Shown: positions 27,711 to 37,100 of the stretch, piece after piece | Layout of the letters: each line of letters starts with the position of its first letter | Numbering within the stretch: position 1 is the stretch's first letter | Source: Moraxella lacunata | GTDB lineage: Bacteria; Pseudomonadota; Gammaproteobacteria; Pseudomonadales; Moraxellaceae | Assembly (NCBI RefSeq): GCF_900453205.1 | Contig: NZ_UGQU01000002.1 | Coordinates: 618,085 to 682,084 of the forward strand | DNA length: 64,000 bases | Direction: 5' to 3' | The notes under the pieces: model-generated | Told to the model about the DNA's origin: nothing | Seen by the model: only the letters and a program-made list of their open reading frames with translations | The model's database searches: none | Position numbers and translations under genes: made by a program

Positions 27711-28442
27711 ACAATCTCTCCTTGTAATTTTCTAAACCGTACACAGCGGCATCATGACCAGCATTATTTCCAGAAAAATCATTTAAAATACCTTTAAAGT
27801 ATCCGTCCACTCCAGATTTGCTATGATATGCGGAAAAAGCACTACCAATATAAATGTAACCAGTAAGAAAACTCCAAGCTAAAAATCCAGTAAAAGGATC
27901 CACTGTTCTTCTATATCTATACTGCACCAAGAAATACTGTAAATCAACCCCGTCTGTCGTATTAGGGTGAATACCCAAACTCCTAATATAGGATTGTTCA
28001 TCACCTATTTCATTTCTGTAAAAATCCGGAGGGTTATCAAAAGTCCAAATACTTCTATTTTTTATAAATAAATCCAATGCTTCACAAAATGAAACTTTTT
28101 TTAATGATGTAGTTGGTGCTATGGGCTTATTATACCCAACAGAAATGATGGTTTTGTTCATAGAAATTTCTCCATACTTTACTTTTACTTCATAAGCATT
28201 ATATTTCCCATTCATTGTTGGCATAACAAATATTTTATCTATCAAATCATTACCTATATATATTTCAAACCAAACAATATCAAAATAATCTGCATTATAC
28301 ACCTTACTACAGCCATTATCATCAAATACACCGTTATAAGACTTAGATTTTTTAAAAAACACCAATCTATATTTCAGCATTTTTCTAATTTTTCGGATTT
28401 TGATGTAACTTTAATTCTAACAGTAAAATTTTTTTCACTCAC
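27703..28442 (-). CDS. toxin candidate of unknown type with adaptor-like N-terminus
   Basis: The main frame (225 aa) starts at 28380, but a GTG at 28442 that overlaps the previous stop opens a 22-codon frame (NFTVRIKVTSKSEKLEK) that would join it if the T5 run at 28380-28384 (A5 on the coding strand) had one more base. Joined, it gives an Ig/TTR-like start (KYRLVFFKKSKSYNGVFDDNG) and a toxin part with hydrophobic WSFLTGYIYIG and NAGHDAAVYGLENYK. I do not recognise the toxin fold. Position between a PAAR-adaptor fragment and a membrane immunity candidate supports a toxin role. Confidence 0.55.
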
Positions 28443-28795
28443 AATATCACCTCTTCAAAAAAATGTATCTCAAAAGTTTCTTCTTTGTCCTTAGTTAACA
28501 CTTCTGTTAAACCACATTTATCAGTCAATCCTTTTAAGATAGTACCGGTATTAGATATAGCAATATAATAAATACCAAAAATTGGGAAACCACTTACACT
28601 ATCAATGCACTGAAATTGCAACTGATAATTATCATCTATAATAAAATTATCTTTTTGGATCAATGCCTCATTATTTATTGTGCGATTGCTATTATTCTCA
28701 ATCACCTCCTTAAAACTCGTCTGCGAATTCACCAGCTTTGGCGGTGGAGTGCATTTGCATAGACATAGGTCGTCATTTAGGGCAGACCAAGCCAT
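28439..28795 (-). CDS. truncated PAAR-adaptor fragment of cassette 2
   Basis: 118 aa: NDDLCLCKCTPPPKLVNSQ (end of PAAR), SFKEVIENN, then an Ig/TTR-like domain (FQCIDSVSGFPIFGIYYIA, GLTDKCGLTEVL). The PAAR N-terminus is replaced by sequence (MAWSA) that also precedes the fragment at 25612. So the frame is open but the tip is missing. It is coupled to the next toxin gene by an overlapping GTG. Confidence 0.65.
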   Translation of the reverse strand: MAWSALNDDLCLCKCTPPPKLVNSQTSFKEVIENNSNRTINNEALIQKDNFIIDDNYQLQFQCIDSVSGFPIFGIYYIAISNTGTILKGLTDKCGLTEVLTKDKEETFEIHFFEEVIL

Positions 28796-28986
28796 TTACT
28801 TTAACAGCCGTAGATTATTGCTAGATTTATTAAAATCAATCAAGACCATCATCTTTTAAACAGTTTTTTATGTTTTTCCCATAAAAAACTTTTTTGTTAT
28901 TAATGCAAAAATCAAATCCAGAAAATCCATGACCTCCAAGTTCATATTGATATAACATAAAATGATAAATTTTTTTATCATGAATG
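28751..28986. repeat. direct repeat copy B (PAAR linker + immunity 3' end)
   Basis: Second copy of the repeat at 25568-25803. It marks the border between cassette 1 (28836-30471) and cassette 2 (27366-28795). Confidence 0.8.
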
Positions 28987-29273
28987 GCGGAGGGATAGTT
29001 TTCTATAATAATATTTGAAATTTCATACCCCAGGTTTTTATCATATATACTAATATTATTATCTCTAATTATCAATCCAGAAGCATAATCTTTTTTAACA
29101 TTAAATACTATATCATTTTTTTGAATAGTTGCATCTACTAACAATCCTTTCTTGACCAGGTCTTTTTCTTTATCATGCATAATAACAAAGTATAATATTA
29201 TTGCGATGATAAATAAAATTTTAATAAACAGAAAGAATATCTTAATTTTGTTTATTTTATTTGACATAAGCAT
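28836..29273 (-). CDS. membrane-anchored immunity candidate, paralogue 2
   Basis: 145 aa, N-terminal transmembrane helix (IFFLFIKILFIIAIILYFVIM), short outer domain. The C-terminal 58 residues (from ENYPSAIHDKKIYHFMLYQY on) nearly equal those of the product at 25653; the middle differs. It lies 8 bp after the peptidase gene and closes the intact front cassette. Confidence 0.68.
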   Translation of the reverse strand: MLMSNKINKIKIFFLFIKILFIIAIILYFVIMHDKEKDLVKKGLLVDATIQKNDIVFNVKKDYASGLIIRDNNISIYDKNLGYEISNIIIENYPSAIHDKKIYHFMLYQYELGGHGFSGFDFCINNKKVFYGKNIKNCLKDDGLD

Positions 29274-29281
29274 ATTTCCAT

Positions 29282-29924
29282 CTATAATCGAATAGCTTCT
29301 CTGACTTTATATTCATAAAGTCGAATAACATCATCTAGGTTTCTAGCCCTGACATTAGTTTCAAAATTCTTTGTTTTCATCAGATCGGGGTTTCTTTTAA
29401 ACTTTAATGCCCAATAGTCGGCGATAATCTCCGCCTGTGCTTCCATGTTATAATCTGACAGTTTGGACTTAACTGTTATAATATTGGACACTGTCTTGCT
29501 TTGAGCGGTCTGCATTTTCACCACCCTAGTCCCAAATGTTTGATGAATATTGTACAAATAAGGATTAGTGCCATCAAGATAAGAACAGATATGTATTTTA
29601 GCACCTGATAAACGCACCCACATGCCTTTCTGACTTTGCCAGACATGAGCCATCTCATGGATAAATAAGTGTTTGATTCCATCTCGATCAAGAGCGTAAT
29701 TTTCACTGTAAACATCTTGACCGGGATACAAGCTACCATTTGGCGTAACAATGGTGTTTTTATCTTGGTGTATCAGATAATCCACTTTAAATACCTTAAC
29801 TTCATGATACTTAATGGTGTTACCAAAAAACAACTTTAGCTAAGTCTATCTCTTCTGATGTCAAATTTCTTTTTGGAATAGAAAATTCTGCCACATCATA
29901 ACGTTGATCTATTAACAAATCCAT
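29282..29924 (-). CDS. HEMAHVWQ metallopeptidase toxin, paralogue 2 (one-base frameshift)
   Basis: From ATG at 29924 the first 30 codons (MDLLIDQRYDVAEFSIPKRN and so on) run into a stop because the T6 run at 29830-29825 has one base more than needed; with T5 the frame joins perfectly to the rest (LAKVVFGNTIKY, then FIHEMAHVWQSQKGMW) as in the 26101 paralogue. Without the first part the zinc motif is still encoded from an internal start at 29833. It follows the intact PAAR-adaptor gene after 1 bp. Sequencing error, pseudogene or slippage control are all possible. Confidence 0.72.
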
Positions 29925-29925
29925 T

Positions 29926-30471
29926 TCATTCCTCATGAGTTGATATCAAAAATAACTCTAAATCTGTGATTTTTGCTATTTTTTCACTATAAAAAATATC
30001 TGTATTACCTTCATCATCAAGCTCTCCCTCATATGTTATGCCATCTATCTTTAACCTATATCTCAAAAATGGGATAATATCATTATTTATTTCTCCAAAG
30101 TCGAACTTAATGCGTTTATCAAAAATTTTTGCACCACTCTTTTCCTTGTGATTTTTGGGCTGAGTGTTATAGCCATCATCAACCACTTCCCTAAAGCTCA
30201 TCTGCGAATTCACCAGCTTTGGCGGTGGAGTGCATTTGCATAGACATAGGTCGTCATTTAAGGCAGGCATTCGTCCATTTACTTTGGTGGAGAGTCTGCC
30301 TTGGTCTGGTGCAATCTTACCCATGGATTGACAAGCAGGACACCAAACATCATCGCCGATATAGCTTTGTTCTTTGCCATAGACTTTAAAGGATAGGGAG
30401 TTGGTGGTTTTTTGGACGACACCGCCTGCGGTGGTGGTGTCGCCTTCTAGGATATAGTAGCGAATGGTCAT
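29926..30471 (-). CDS. PAAR protein with C-terminal adaptor domain
   Basis: 181 aa, the only complete PAAR of this array: EGDTTTAGGVVQ, GDDVWCPACQSMG and NDDLCLCKC (residues 1-90), linker with SFREVVDDGYNTQPKNHKEK, then an Ig/TTR-like domain (LRYRLKIDGITYEGELDDEG). PAAR caps the VgrG spike, and the small domain probably binds the separate peptidase toxin encoded next. It lies directly behind the tssC terminator, so it needs its own promoter or read-through. Confidence 0.82.
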   Translation of the reverse strand: MTIRYYILEGDTTTAGGVVQKTTNSLSFKVYGKEQSYIGDDVWCPACQSMGKIAPDQGRLSTKVNGRMPALNDDLCLCKCTPPPKLVNSQMSFREVVDDGYNTQPKNHKEKSGAKIFDKRIKFDFGEINNDIIPFLRYRLKIDGITYEGELDDEGNTDIFYSEKIAKITDLELFLISTHEE

Positions 30472-30491
30472 AATATTGCCCCTTATATTCT

Positions 30492-30525
30492 AAAAAAATA
30501 GCAACCCCCGCCTAAGGGGTTGCTA
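30492..30525 (-). terminator. terminator of the T6SS operon
   Basis: Minus strand AGCAACCCC-TTAGGC-GGGGGTTGCT followed by ATTTTTTT, 8 bp after the tssC stop. A strong 9-10 bp stem. Confidence 0.88.
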
Positions 30526-30532
30526 TGTTCTG

Positions 30533-32014
30533 CTAGTCCTTTCTAAGAGAGGGGAGTTTGGACACCAATCGCAAGGACACTGTCAATCCCTCAAGTTGAT
30601 AGTGCGGACGCAAGAAAAACTTGGAGGTATAAAACCCTGGGTTGTCCGCCACTTCTTCCACAATCACCTCAGCTGCTGCCAAAGGTTTCTTGGCTTTGGT
30701 CTCTTGGGATGAGTTGACCGGATCGCCATCAACATAATTCATAATCCAATCATTGAGCCAACGCTCCATGTCTTCACGTTCACGGAAAGAACCAACTTTA
30801 TCACGCACGATACATTTTAAATAGTGAGCAAAACGACAACAAGCAAACAGATAAGGCAATCTGGCAGAGAGCTTGGCATTGGCTGTGGCATCTGCATCGT
30901 GATACTGGGTTGGCTCCTGCAGGGACTGTGCACCGATAAAGGCGGCTAAATTAGAGTTTTTGCGATATACAAGTGGCATTAACCCATTGGCGGACAGCTC
31001 CGCCTCTCTACGGTCGCTAATGGCAGTCTCGGTTGGGCATTTTAAGTCCACACCACCGTCATCAGTCTCAAAGGTGTGAGTTGGTAGGTTTTCCACCGTA
31101 CCGCCAGATTCAACACCACGGATAGAAGTACACCAACCATACTCGCTAAATGAGCGGTTGATATTGACTGCCATGGCATAAGCGGCATTTGCCCATGCAT
31201 ACCCTTCATGGTCTGATACCCGCTCTTCAAAGTGAAACTCATCAACAGGGTTACTTGCACTACTATAAGGTGCTCTCACCATAAATCTAGGTAATGCCAA
31301 CCCCAAATACCTAGCATCATCACTAGCTCTCAAGTTTCTCCATGCTGCATATTCTGTGTTTTGGAATATTTTGGTGATATCTCTTGGATTTGATAACTCC
31401 TCCCAAGAATCCATCTGCATAAGGCTTGGATTGGCACCCGTAATGAACGGACAATGAGAAGCAGAGGATATCTTAGCAACCTCCGTCAAGATTTCAATGT
31501 CTTGCGGACTGTGGTCAAAATAATAATCTCCCACTAAGCAACCAAAGGGCTCGCCACCAAACTGCCCATATTCTTCTTCATAGATTTTTTTGAATATTGG
31601 GCTTTGATCCCACATCACCCCTTTAAACTTCTTGAGGTTGCGAGCGAGTTCTTTTTTGGTTAGAGGCATAACCTTGATTTTAAGCAGGTGATTGGTCTCG
31701 GTATTATTGACCAGATGATGTAGCCCACGCCAAGCACTCTCCATTTGCTTAAATTCTTCGTGATGGATAATTTCATTGATTTGGTCGGATAGCTTTTTAT
31801 CAATCTGAGCGATGATTGCTTGGATGGTTTGATAAGTATCCGATGAGTGCTTGACAGTGTTGCCCAGTGCTTGGCGAGCCAATGTTTTTAGTGCACCTTG
31901 AACCGCATCTTCTGCTTGCTTGGATTTGGGCTTGAATTCTTTATTAACCAAAGCTTCAAAGTCATTATCGAAAACAGTTTGGGTGTGTGTTTGATGTTCG
32001 TGTTGCGTAGTCAT
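30533..32014 (-). CDS. tssC: T6SS sheath large subunit TssC (VipB)
   Basis: 493 aa, usual size. Together with TssB it forms the contractile sheath around the Hcp tube. Recognised by the central EFKQMESAWRGLHHLV, GEPFGCLVGDYYFDH and C-terminal NPGFYTSKFFLRPHYQLEGL segments. It is the last gene of the operon, 9 bp after tssB, and ends at a terminator. No hcp follows, unlike many T6SS operons. Confidence 0.96.
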   Translation of the reverse strand: MTTQHEHQTHTQTVFDNDFEALVNKEFKPKSKQAEDAVQGALKTLARQALGNTVKHSSDTYQTIQAIIAQIDKKLSDQINEIIHHEEFKQMESAWRGLHHLVNNTETNHLLKIKVMPLTKKELARNLKKFKGVMWDQSPIFKKIYEEEYGQFGGEPFGCLVGDYYFDHSPQDIEILTEVAKISSASHCPFITGANPSLMQMDSWEELSNPRDITKIFQNTEYAAWRNLRASDDARYLGLALPRFMVRAPYSSASNPVDEFHFEERVSDHEGYAWANAAYAMAVNINRSFSEYGWCTSIRGVESGGTVENLPTHTFETDDGGVDLKCPTETAISDRREAELSANGLMPLVYRKNSNLAAFIGAQSLQEPTQYHDADATANAKLSARLPYLFACCRFAHYLKCIVRDKVGSFREREDMERWLNDWIMNYVDGDPVNSSQETKAKKPLAAAEVIVEEVADNPGFYTSKFFLRPHYQLEGLTVSLRLVSKLPSLRKD

Positions 32015-32023
32015 GACGCCTCC

Positions 32024-32545
32024 TTAGGAATTATTATCTTCTGATGTGGCGTTTTTTGGTAAAGTTGCCAAAGATTGAAGCAGTTCATTGTCAGATAAAA
32101 TCTTATCAATCAAATCTTCTGCCCCCGCCTTACCATCCATATAGGAAAGTAGATTTGACAACTCTGTTCTTGCATCCAAGAGTTGTTTTAATGGGTCAAT
32201 TTTTTGTGCGATTTGCTCTGGTGAGAAATCCTCCATTTTTTCAAACTCCATTTCAATACCGAGCTGAGTCCCATCCTCTTCTAATCTATTATCTACATTA
32301 AAAGCAACTCTAGGCTTGATTGATTTCATTCGGTCGTCAAAATTGTCCGCATCAATCTCCATGAATGCTCTATCGGCAATGCTTGGCAACTCCTGCTTGC
32401 TTTTGCCTGCCAAATCAGCAAACACACCCATCACAAAGGGCAATTCTATCTTTTTTTCGGTGCCATACACCTCCACATCATACTCAATCTGAACACGAGG
32501 CGAGCGGTTTTTAGCAATAAATTTCTGAGCGGATTTACTACTCAT
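32024..32545 (-). CDS. tssB: T6SS sheath small subunit TssB (VipA)
   Basis: 173 aa. Sheath partner of TssC. Shows the family start (SAQKFIAKNRSPRVQIEYDVE), ELPFVMGVFADLAG and the helical C-terminal half used for TssC contact and ClpV recognition. Sits between tssA and tssC. Confidence 0.95.
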   Translation of the reverse strand: MSSKSAQKFIAKNRSPRVQIEYDVEVYGTEKKIELPFVMGVFADLAGKSKQELPSIADRAFMEIDADNFDDRMKSIKPRVAFNVDNRLEEDGTQLGIEMEFEKMEDFSPEQIAQKIDPLKQLLDARTELSNLLSYMDGKAGAEDLIDKILSDNELLQSLATLPKNATSEDNNS

Positions 32546-32571
32546 GTCATCTCCTAGGGTTTGACTTGGGT

Positions 32572-33603
32572 TTAATTAAATTCATCATCATTAGACAAGG
32601 GTTGCCCCACCAAATTTTCCAATCTATCTAATGATTCTGGACTGATGTCTTTCATTATTTCATAAAAATTAAGATTCATCAATTTTTGAATGCGTCTGAT
32701 AAATAATGGTGCAGGATGTGAAGGTTCATGCTTTTCAAAATACACATGAATCTTTTCAAGCAATAATTGCACATCCTCTCTTGAATTTACAGAATAGCTC
32801 GCCCAATTCATCACAGGCGTGACAGATTCTGCTATTTTTATGTCGGTCATCTTGGTTGGTGTGACATCTTGTCGCCCCAAACCAGACTCTCCTGATTGGT
32901 TTAGTAAATCCAAAATCTTTTGAATTAACTGCTCAGCAGGCTCAAACTTTAGACCACTTATCTCGTATTTTTCAAATAATGCCTTGATTGCCGATATGAG
33001 CACGCCTGCCTCTTTTAGCTGGCTTATGGGCGAGTGCTCATCTTCGGAGGCAACAGACAAATCAATGACCAGCCTTTGAATACCTCCAGTATATAGTGAC
33101 TCATCATAGCTCTCCAAAAAAGCCTCTATCTGTTTTACCGTATGAAACTTTCCTGACAATCCATTTTTAACCAAAGGGGCATTTCTTAGGTCTTTTAAGA
33201 TACCATCAGGAGCGAAGAACAAAGACAGTGCATTCACTCGAAAATCAGGGTCATAATCACCATCTTCATCAATAAGCTTTGGAAAGACATCCTCCCAATA
33301 TTTCTCAAGATTACCCTTGATGATAAACAGCCCTTCTTTTAATCCCATAAGCCCATTTAGCACAATACCACTTTGAGTAAAATAACTCATGACAAGCAAA
33401 TCTTTACTCTTATGCAGTAAAATCTGATGACAAGACTCATAAATAGCACGCCAGTCCTTAATTCCAGCTTCAACCACCAAATCGCCATATTGTTGCTCTG
33501 GCTTGTCTTGTAGTAGGCTCATCAAGTTTAAAAAATCGTCATCATACTCGATATTATGCCCTGCTACCCGTTCATCGTGCAATGGTGCCAAAAAGTCATC
33601 CAT
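32572..33603 (-). CDS. tssA: T6SS protein TssA (ImpA N-terminal domain)
   Basis: 343 aa. The N-terminal ImpA domain is clear: YDDDFLNLM, DWRAIYESCHQILLHKSKDL and EKYWEDVFPKL. TssA organises baseplate and tail polymerisation. At 343 residues it belongs to the shorter TssA group. It follows tagF by 9 bp in the operon. Confidence 0.9.
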   Translation of the reverse strand: MDDFLAPLHDERVAGHNIEYDDDFLNLMSLLQDKPEQQYGDLVVEAGIKDWRAIYESCHQILLHKSKDLLVMSYFTQSGIVLNGLMGLKEGLFIIKGNLEKYWEDVFPKLIDEDGDYDPDFRVNALSLFFAPDGILKDLRNAPLVKNGLSGKFHTVKQIEAFLESYDESLYTGGIQRLVIDLSVASEDEHSPISQLKEAGVLISAIKALFEKYEISGLKFEPAEQLIQKILDLLNQSGESGLGRQDVTPTKMTDIKIAESVTPVMNWASYSVNSREDVQLLLEKIHVYFEKHEPSHPAPLFIRRIQKLMNLNFYEIMKDISPESLDRLENLVGQPLSNDDEFN

Positions 33604-33612
33604 CCAATCCTC

Positions 33613-34128
33613 CTAAGAACTCATGATTAATTTACGATAAAGTGTACTACTTAACTGTGTGGAACTCAAACGCTCTAAGGCATAGCAAGCACTCTGCCAG
33701 ATGCCTTCATTTAATGGCACCTCAGTTCTTTGCAAAAAATCTTCATAGCCATCCAACAGCTCACCATTATTCATATCTGCAAGCAACGAAATGTCAAAAC
33801 TCGCCTGCCTAATGGCCTCTTGATAACCATCTCTAATCAACATTAATGACTGCTTTTCATATTCATGAAACAACACAAAGGCGAATTCCCTGTGTCTGCT
33901 GTCATGACTCGCCAAAAAAATACCTGAAATCTGAACTGGCAAGTCATGACCATCCATCATAAAAAAATACACGCTTGGTCTTTTGTGATTTTGCTTTAAA
34001 ATCATCTCACCAAGCTGACCCTGCCCTCGAATCATCCAGTCAGTGATGGTCTTAGACCATAATGGCAAGTTATGTGATGTGAGGAACTCGGCATGGTGAG
34101 GCAATTTACCATAAAATGACACTAACAT
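33613..34128 (-). CDS. tagF: T6SS-associated protein TagF
   Basis: 171 aa starting FYGKLPHHAEFLTSHNLP, the typical beginning of the TagF/BMA_A0400 family (G-K-x-P-x-x-x-D/E-F). In Pseudomonas TagF represses T6SS assembly post-translationally. Here no PpkA or PppA is nearby, so TagF may act alone. Its start overlaps the tssM stop by 7 bp. Confidence 0.88.
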   Translation of the reverse strand: MLVSFYGKLPHHAEFLTSHNLPLWSKTITDWMIRGQGQLGEMILKQNHKRPSVYFFMMDGHDLPVQISGIFLASHDSRHREFAFVLFHEYEKQSLMLIRDGYQEAIRQASFDISLLADMNNGELLDGYEDFLQRTEVPLNEGIWQSACYALERLSSTQLSSTLYRKLIMSS

Positions 34129-37100
34129 ACAAACCCCTTTAACTCACCAAGTAAAAAAGGATTTGTGCCAGAGATAGACTTAAACTCAATATGTACTTCA
34201 TGTTTATCTAATTCAAAGGTTGCAATCACCCCTTTGTTGTCTTTGGTGTTAATAATCCGACTTGCTTTATCCATCAATCTAAACACAGACCAATCACCCT
34301 TTACTTCCAAGCCATGACTTTGGTTATTAAAATCCATGGCTTTTAGAGTCATGCTTTTTTGCGTTGATGGCCAAGAGAGTTTGATGCTTTTTTGAGGTCC
34401 ATGATAATAGGTGGTCTGCGTACCATCATAACTTACGGACAGCTCTTTAATATCTTTATCCATCGCCATGATTTTCATCGTAAAATCCAATGCAGGGTTT
34501 TTGGAGCCCGCCAAAAATTTTGTATTGATTTTTTGGGCATTTTGGTAATGTTTATGCCTATCCGAACCTTCAAGTAGCGACAAAAAAGGGGTGCTTAGTC
34601 GCTCATTCACCAAAATATTACTCTGCAATGTCTGCATAAACAAACCCTCCGAGCCAAATACTTTGGCAAACTCTTGAAGCGATACTTCTTGAGAGGCTGA
34701 TTTATCAAAAGGATACTTTCCAGTAATTAAGCTTTCACAGCCTTGCCTGACATGGGCATCTTGTTGTTCAGCGATGGACAGTACCGTTTTTTTTTGCTCT
34801 TCGATGACGGCTTGTGCTTGCTCGTCTTTATAGGTTTGTTGATAGTCTTTGCTCGTTTGGGAGATCTGCCCCACAAATTGGTCTAACATAGGTCTAAATG
34901 GGTCAGGCAGACGACTGACCTGAGCCTGATAGTTAATGACTGGCTTGTTATCAGGCATCAGCGCATCATTGTTTTGCATGCTCATCTGCAATGCCACCAA
35001 ATACACATACAAGTCATTGATTGATTTGGCAATTTCATCCAACTGAGATGGCATGCCTTCACTGCTTTGGGCTAATACATGAAATTGAGAAAAATGAGTT
35101 GCCACATCCTGCAGATAGCCTCTCATCTGAGCAGAAGTTTCGTTGGTCTTGGCGGTCTTTTTAGCCTGCATCACAGCTTCCTTGCCCTGCTTGGCTTCCT
35201 GCCCTGTGTTCGCCGTGGCATCGTTGGCAACATCAGGTGTTGGCTTGGCAACCTCCTCCACAAGGTTGGTGTTATCATAAATACCACGGATAATGCCTGC
35301 CAAAGAGGAGTTTTTTTCTGATAACTGCTTTGACATGACGATGGTTTGTTGTAAATTTTTTGGTTCTAACATCCTAATGTCTGCAATGTACTGTTGCCAA
35401 TAGGTGATATAGTCATTGGTGTATTTTTGATAAATATCTGACAACACCTGATCTTTTGAGGCAAAAAAATCATTGCTTGGCATGACCCAATTTTCTGTAT
35501 TATAAAAATTATCTAGGCGAGTATTTACATAAGGCAAAAACAGGTTCTGATAGCCATATTTTGTGTACAGTACTGGCATGGGAGAATTCAATGTCTTGCC
35601 ACTTATCCTGCGAAATAAGCTTTGCGTGGCAGAACCACCCATGGACACAAAAGATACGGACGGCATGCCTTTGGTGTCAAGAGTTTGGGTATATCCTATC
35701 AAATCGGCATAGACCACATTACCAATATCCTGCCCTGCCAACATCTCTCGGGCTTTATTTATCATCGCCAAATCTTGGGGATCTTTTGGCGTGATTTTTT
35801 TGTCAATCAATATTTGCTTTAACTGCTCAAAGTTATCAGCGTTTGACTCAAATGCTTCATTAGGTAAGTTGGACTGCACCCATCCGGCGATAAATTTGCC
35901 ATCATAATGCTTATGATTATAAAGCATGAGATAGGCTTTTAGATTTTGATATAGTCCCGCCAAAGAGCCTTGGGTGGTGTTATTTTTGAGCTTCTCTTTG
36001 ATGGTGGTGGAGATGAGTTCGTTCAAACTCCCCTCAATAAGCGAACGATATTTTTGTTGTGAGGTGGCATAAATCCTGTCATAATCATTTAGACCAACAT
36101 CGCCCAAAAAACTTTTTTGGGTTAGCTCTGCTGATATGTCACGATTGGGGATAACCCTAACTTTGTTGGCAAAATCAAGTACTGCCAAGGCATTACTACC
36201 ATCCACCGAGCTTGAGACGGCATGAGCCTCTTGGGTGTTTTTCTCCACCTTGTCAAGATATGCCGAGTTCTTGAAGAAAGCCTTGACAAAAATCACCGCA
36301 CACGCAATGGTTAATACTGACAATAACAAGCACAACCCCCAATAAATCATTCTTTGCTTCTTGAGCCAAGAAGCGTCCGTCCCTGCCAAATTGGACGCCT
36401 CCATCAAAACAAAATGGTAAAAATGATTAATAAAATAAGGCTTTGAACCAAACATTAAGCCGTTATTGTCTTGGATGTATTTGGATTGCAGTTGGTATTT
36501 GAGATTGGCATGAGTCATCTCCCCCATTTCCTGCTGAGCAGAACTGGTAAAATAAACCCCGCCCAAATGAAGCATGGCATCGTATTTTGACAAATTTAGG
36601 AGTTTTTTGAGATAGCTTTTTAGGTGCGTGGTAAAGTCAGCAAATTCTGAGGCAAAAGACAATGCCAAATCCGATGGCTCATTCTGCTGATTGTTATATG
36701 CCACACTGTTAAATATATTTAACTCAATGGATTCTGCGATGTCGTCTAATTTTTTGGTGATGATATTTATCTTTTCTGCCGAATTATCGGACAAAACATC
36801 CAAAGTAATGCCAAATACCTTATTTCTATCCTCTTCGGTAAGATAATTAAAATACTGCCCAAAACCAGTAATGAGGTCAATTTTATTAATGACCACATAA
36901 AATGGGAAGCTGATGTTAAATGTGTTTTGCACCTCTTGCAATCTAATTCTAAATTCGGACAGCTGGCTTTCTAGATACTGCTCATCATTTTTCATGATGT
37001 CGTCCGCCCCAATCATCAACACCAGCCCATTGATAGGCTGTTTGGTACGGCACCGCTTTAATAGATGGAGTAACTCCTGCCAGTCATCACTGTTTTTTGA

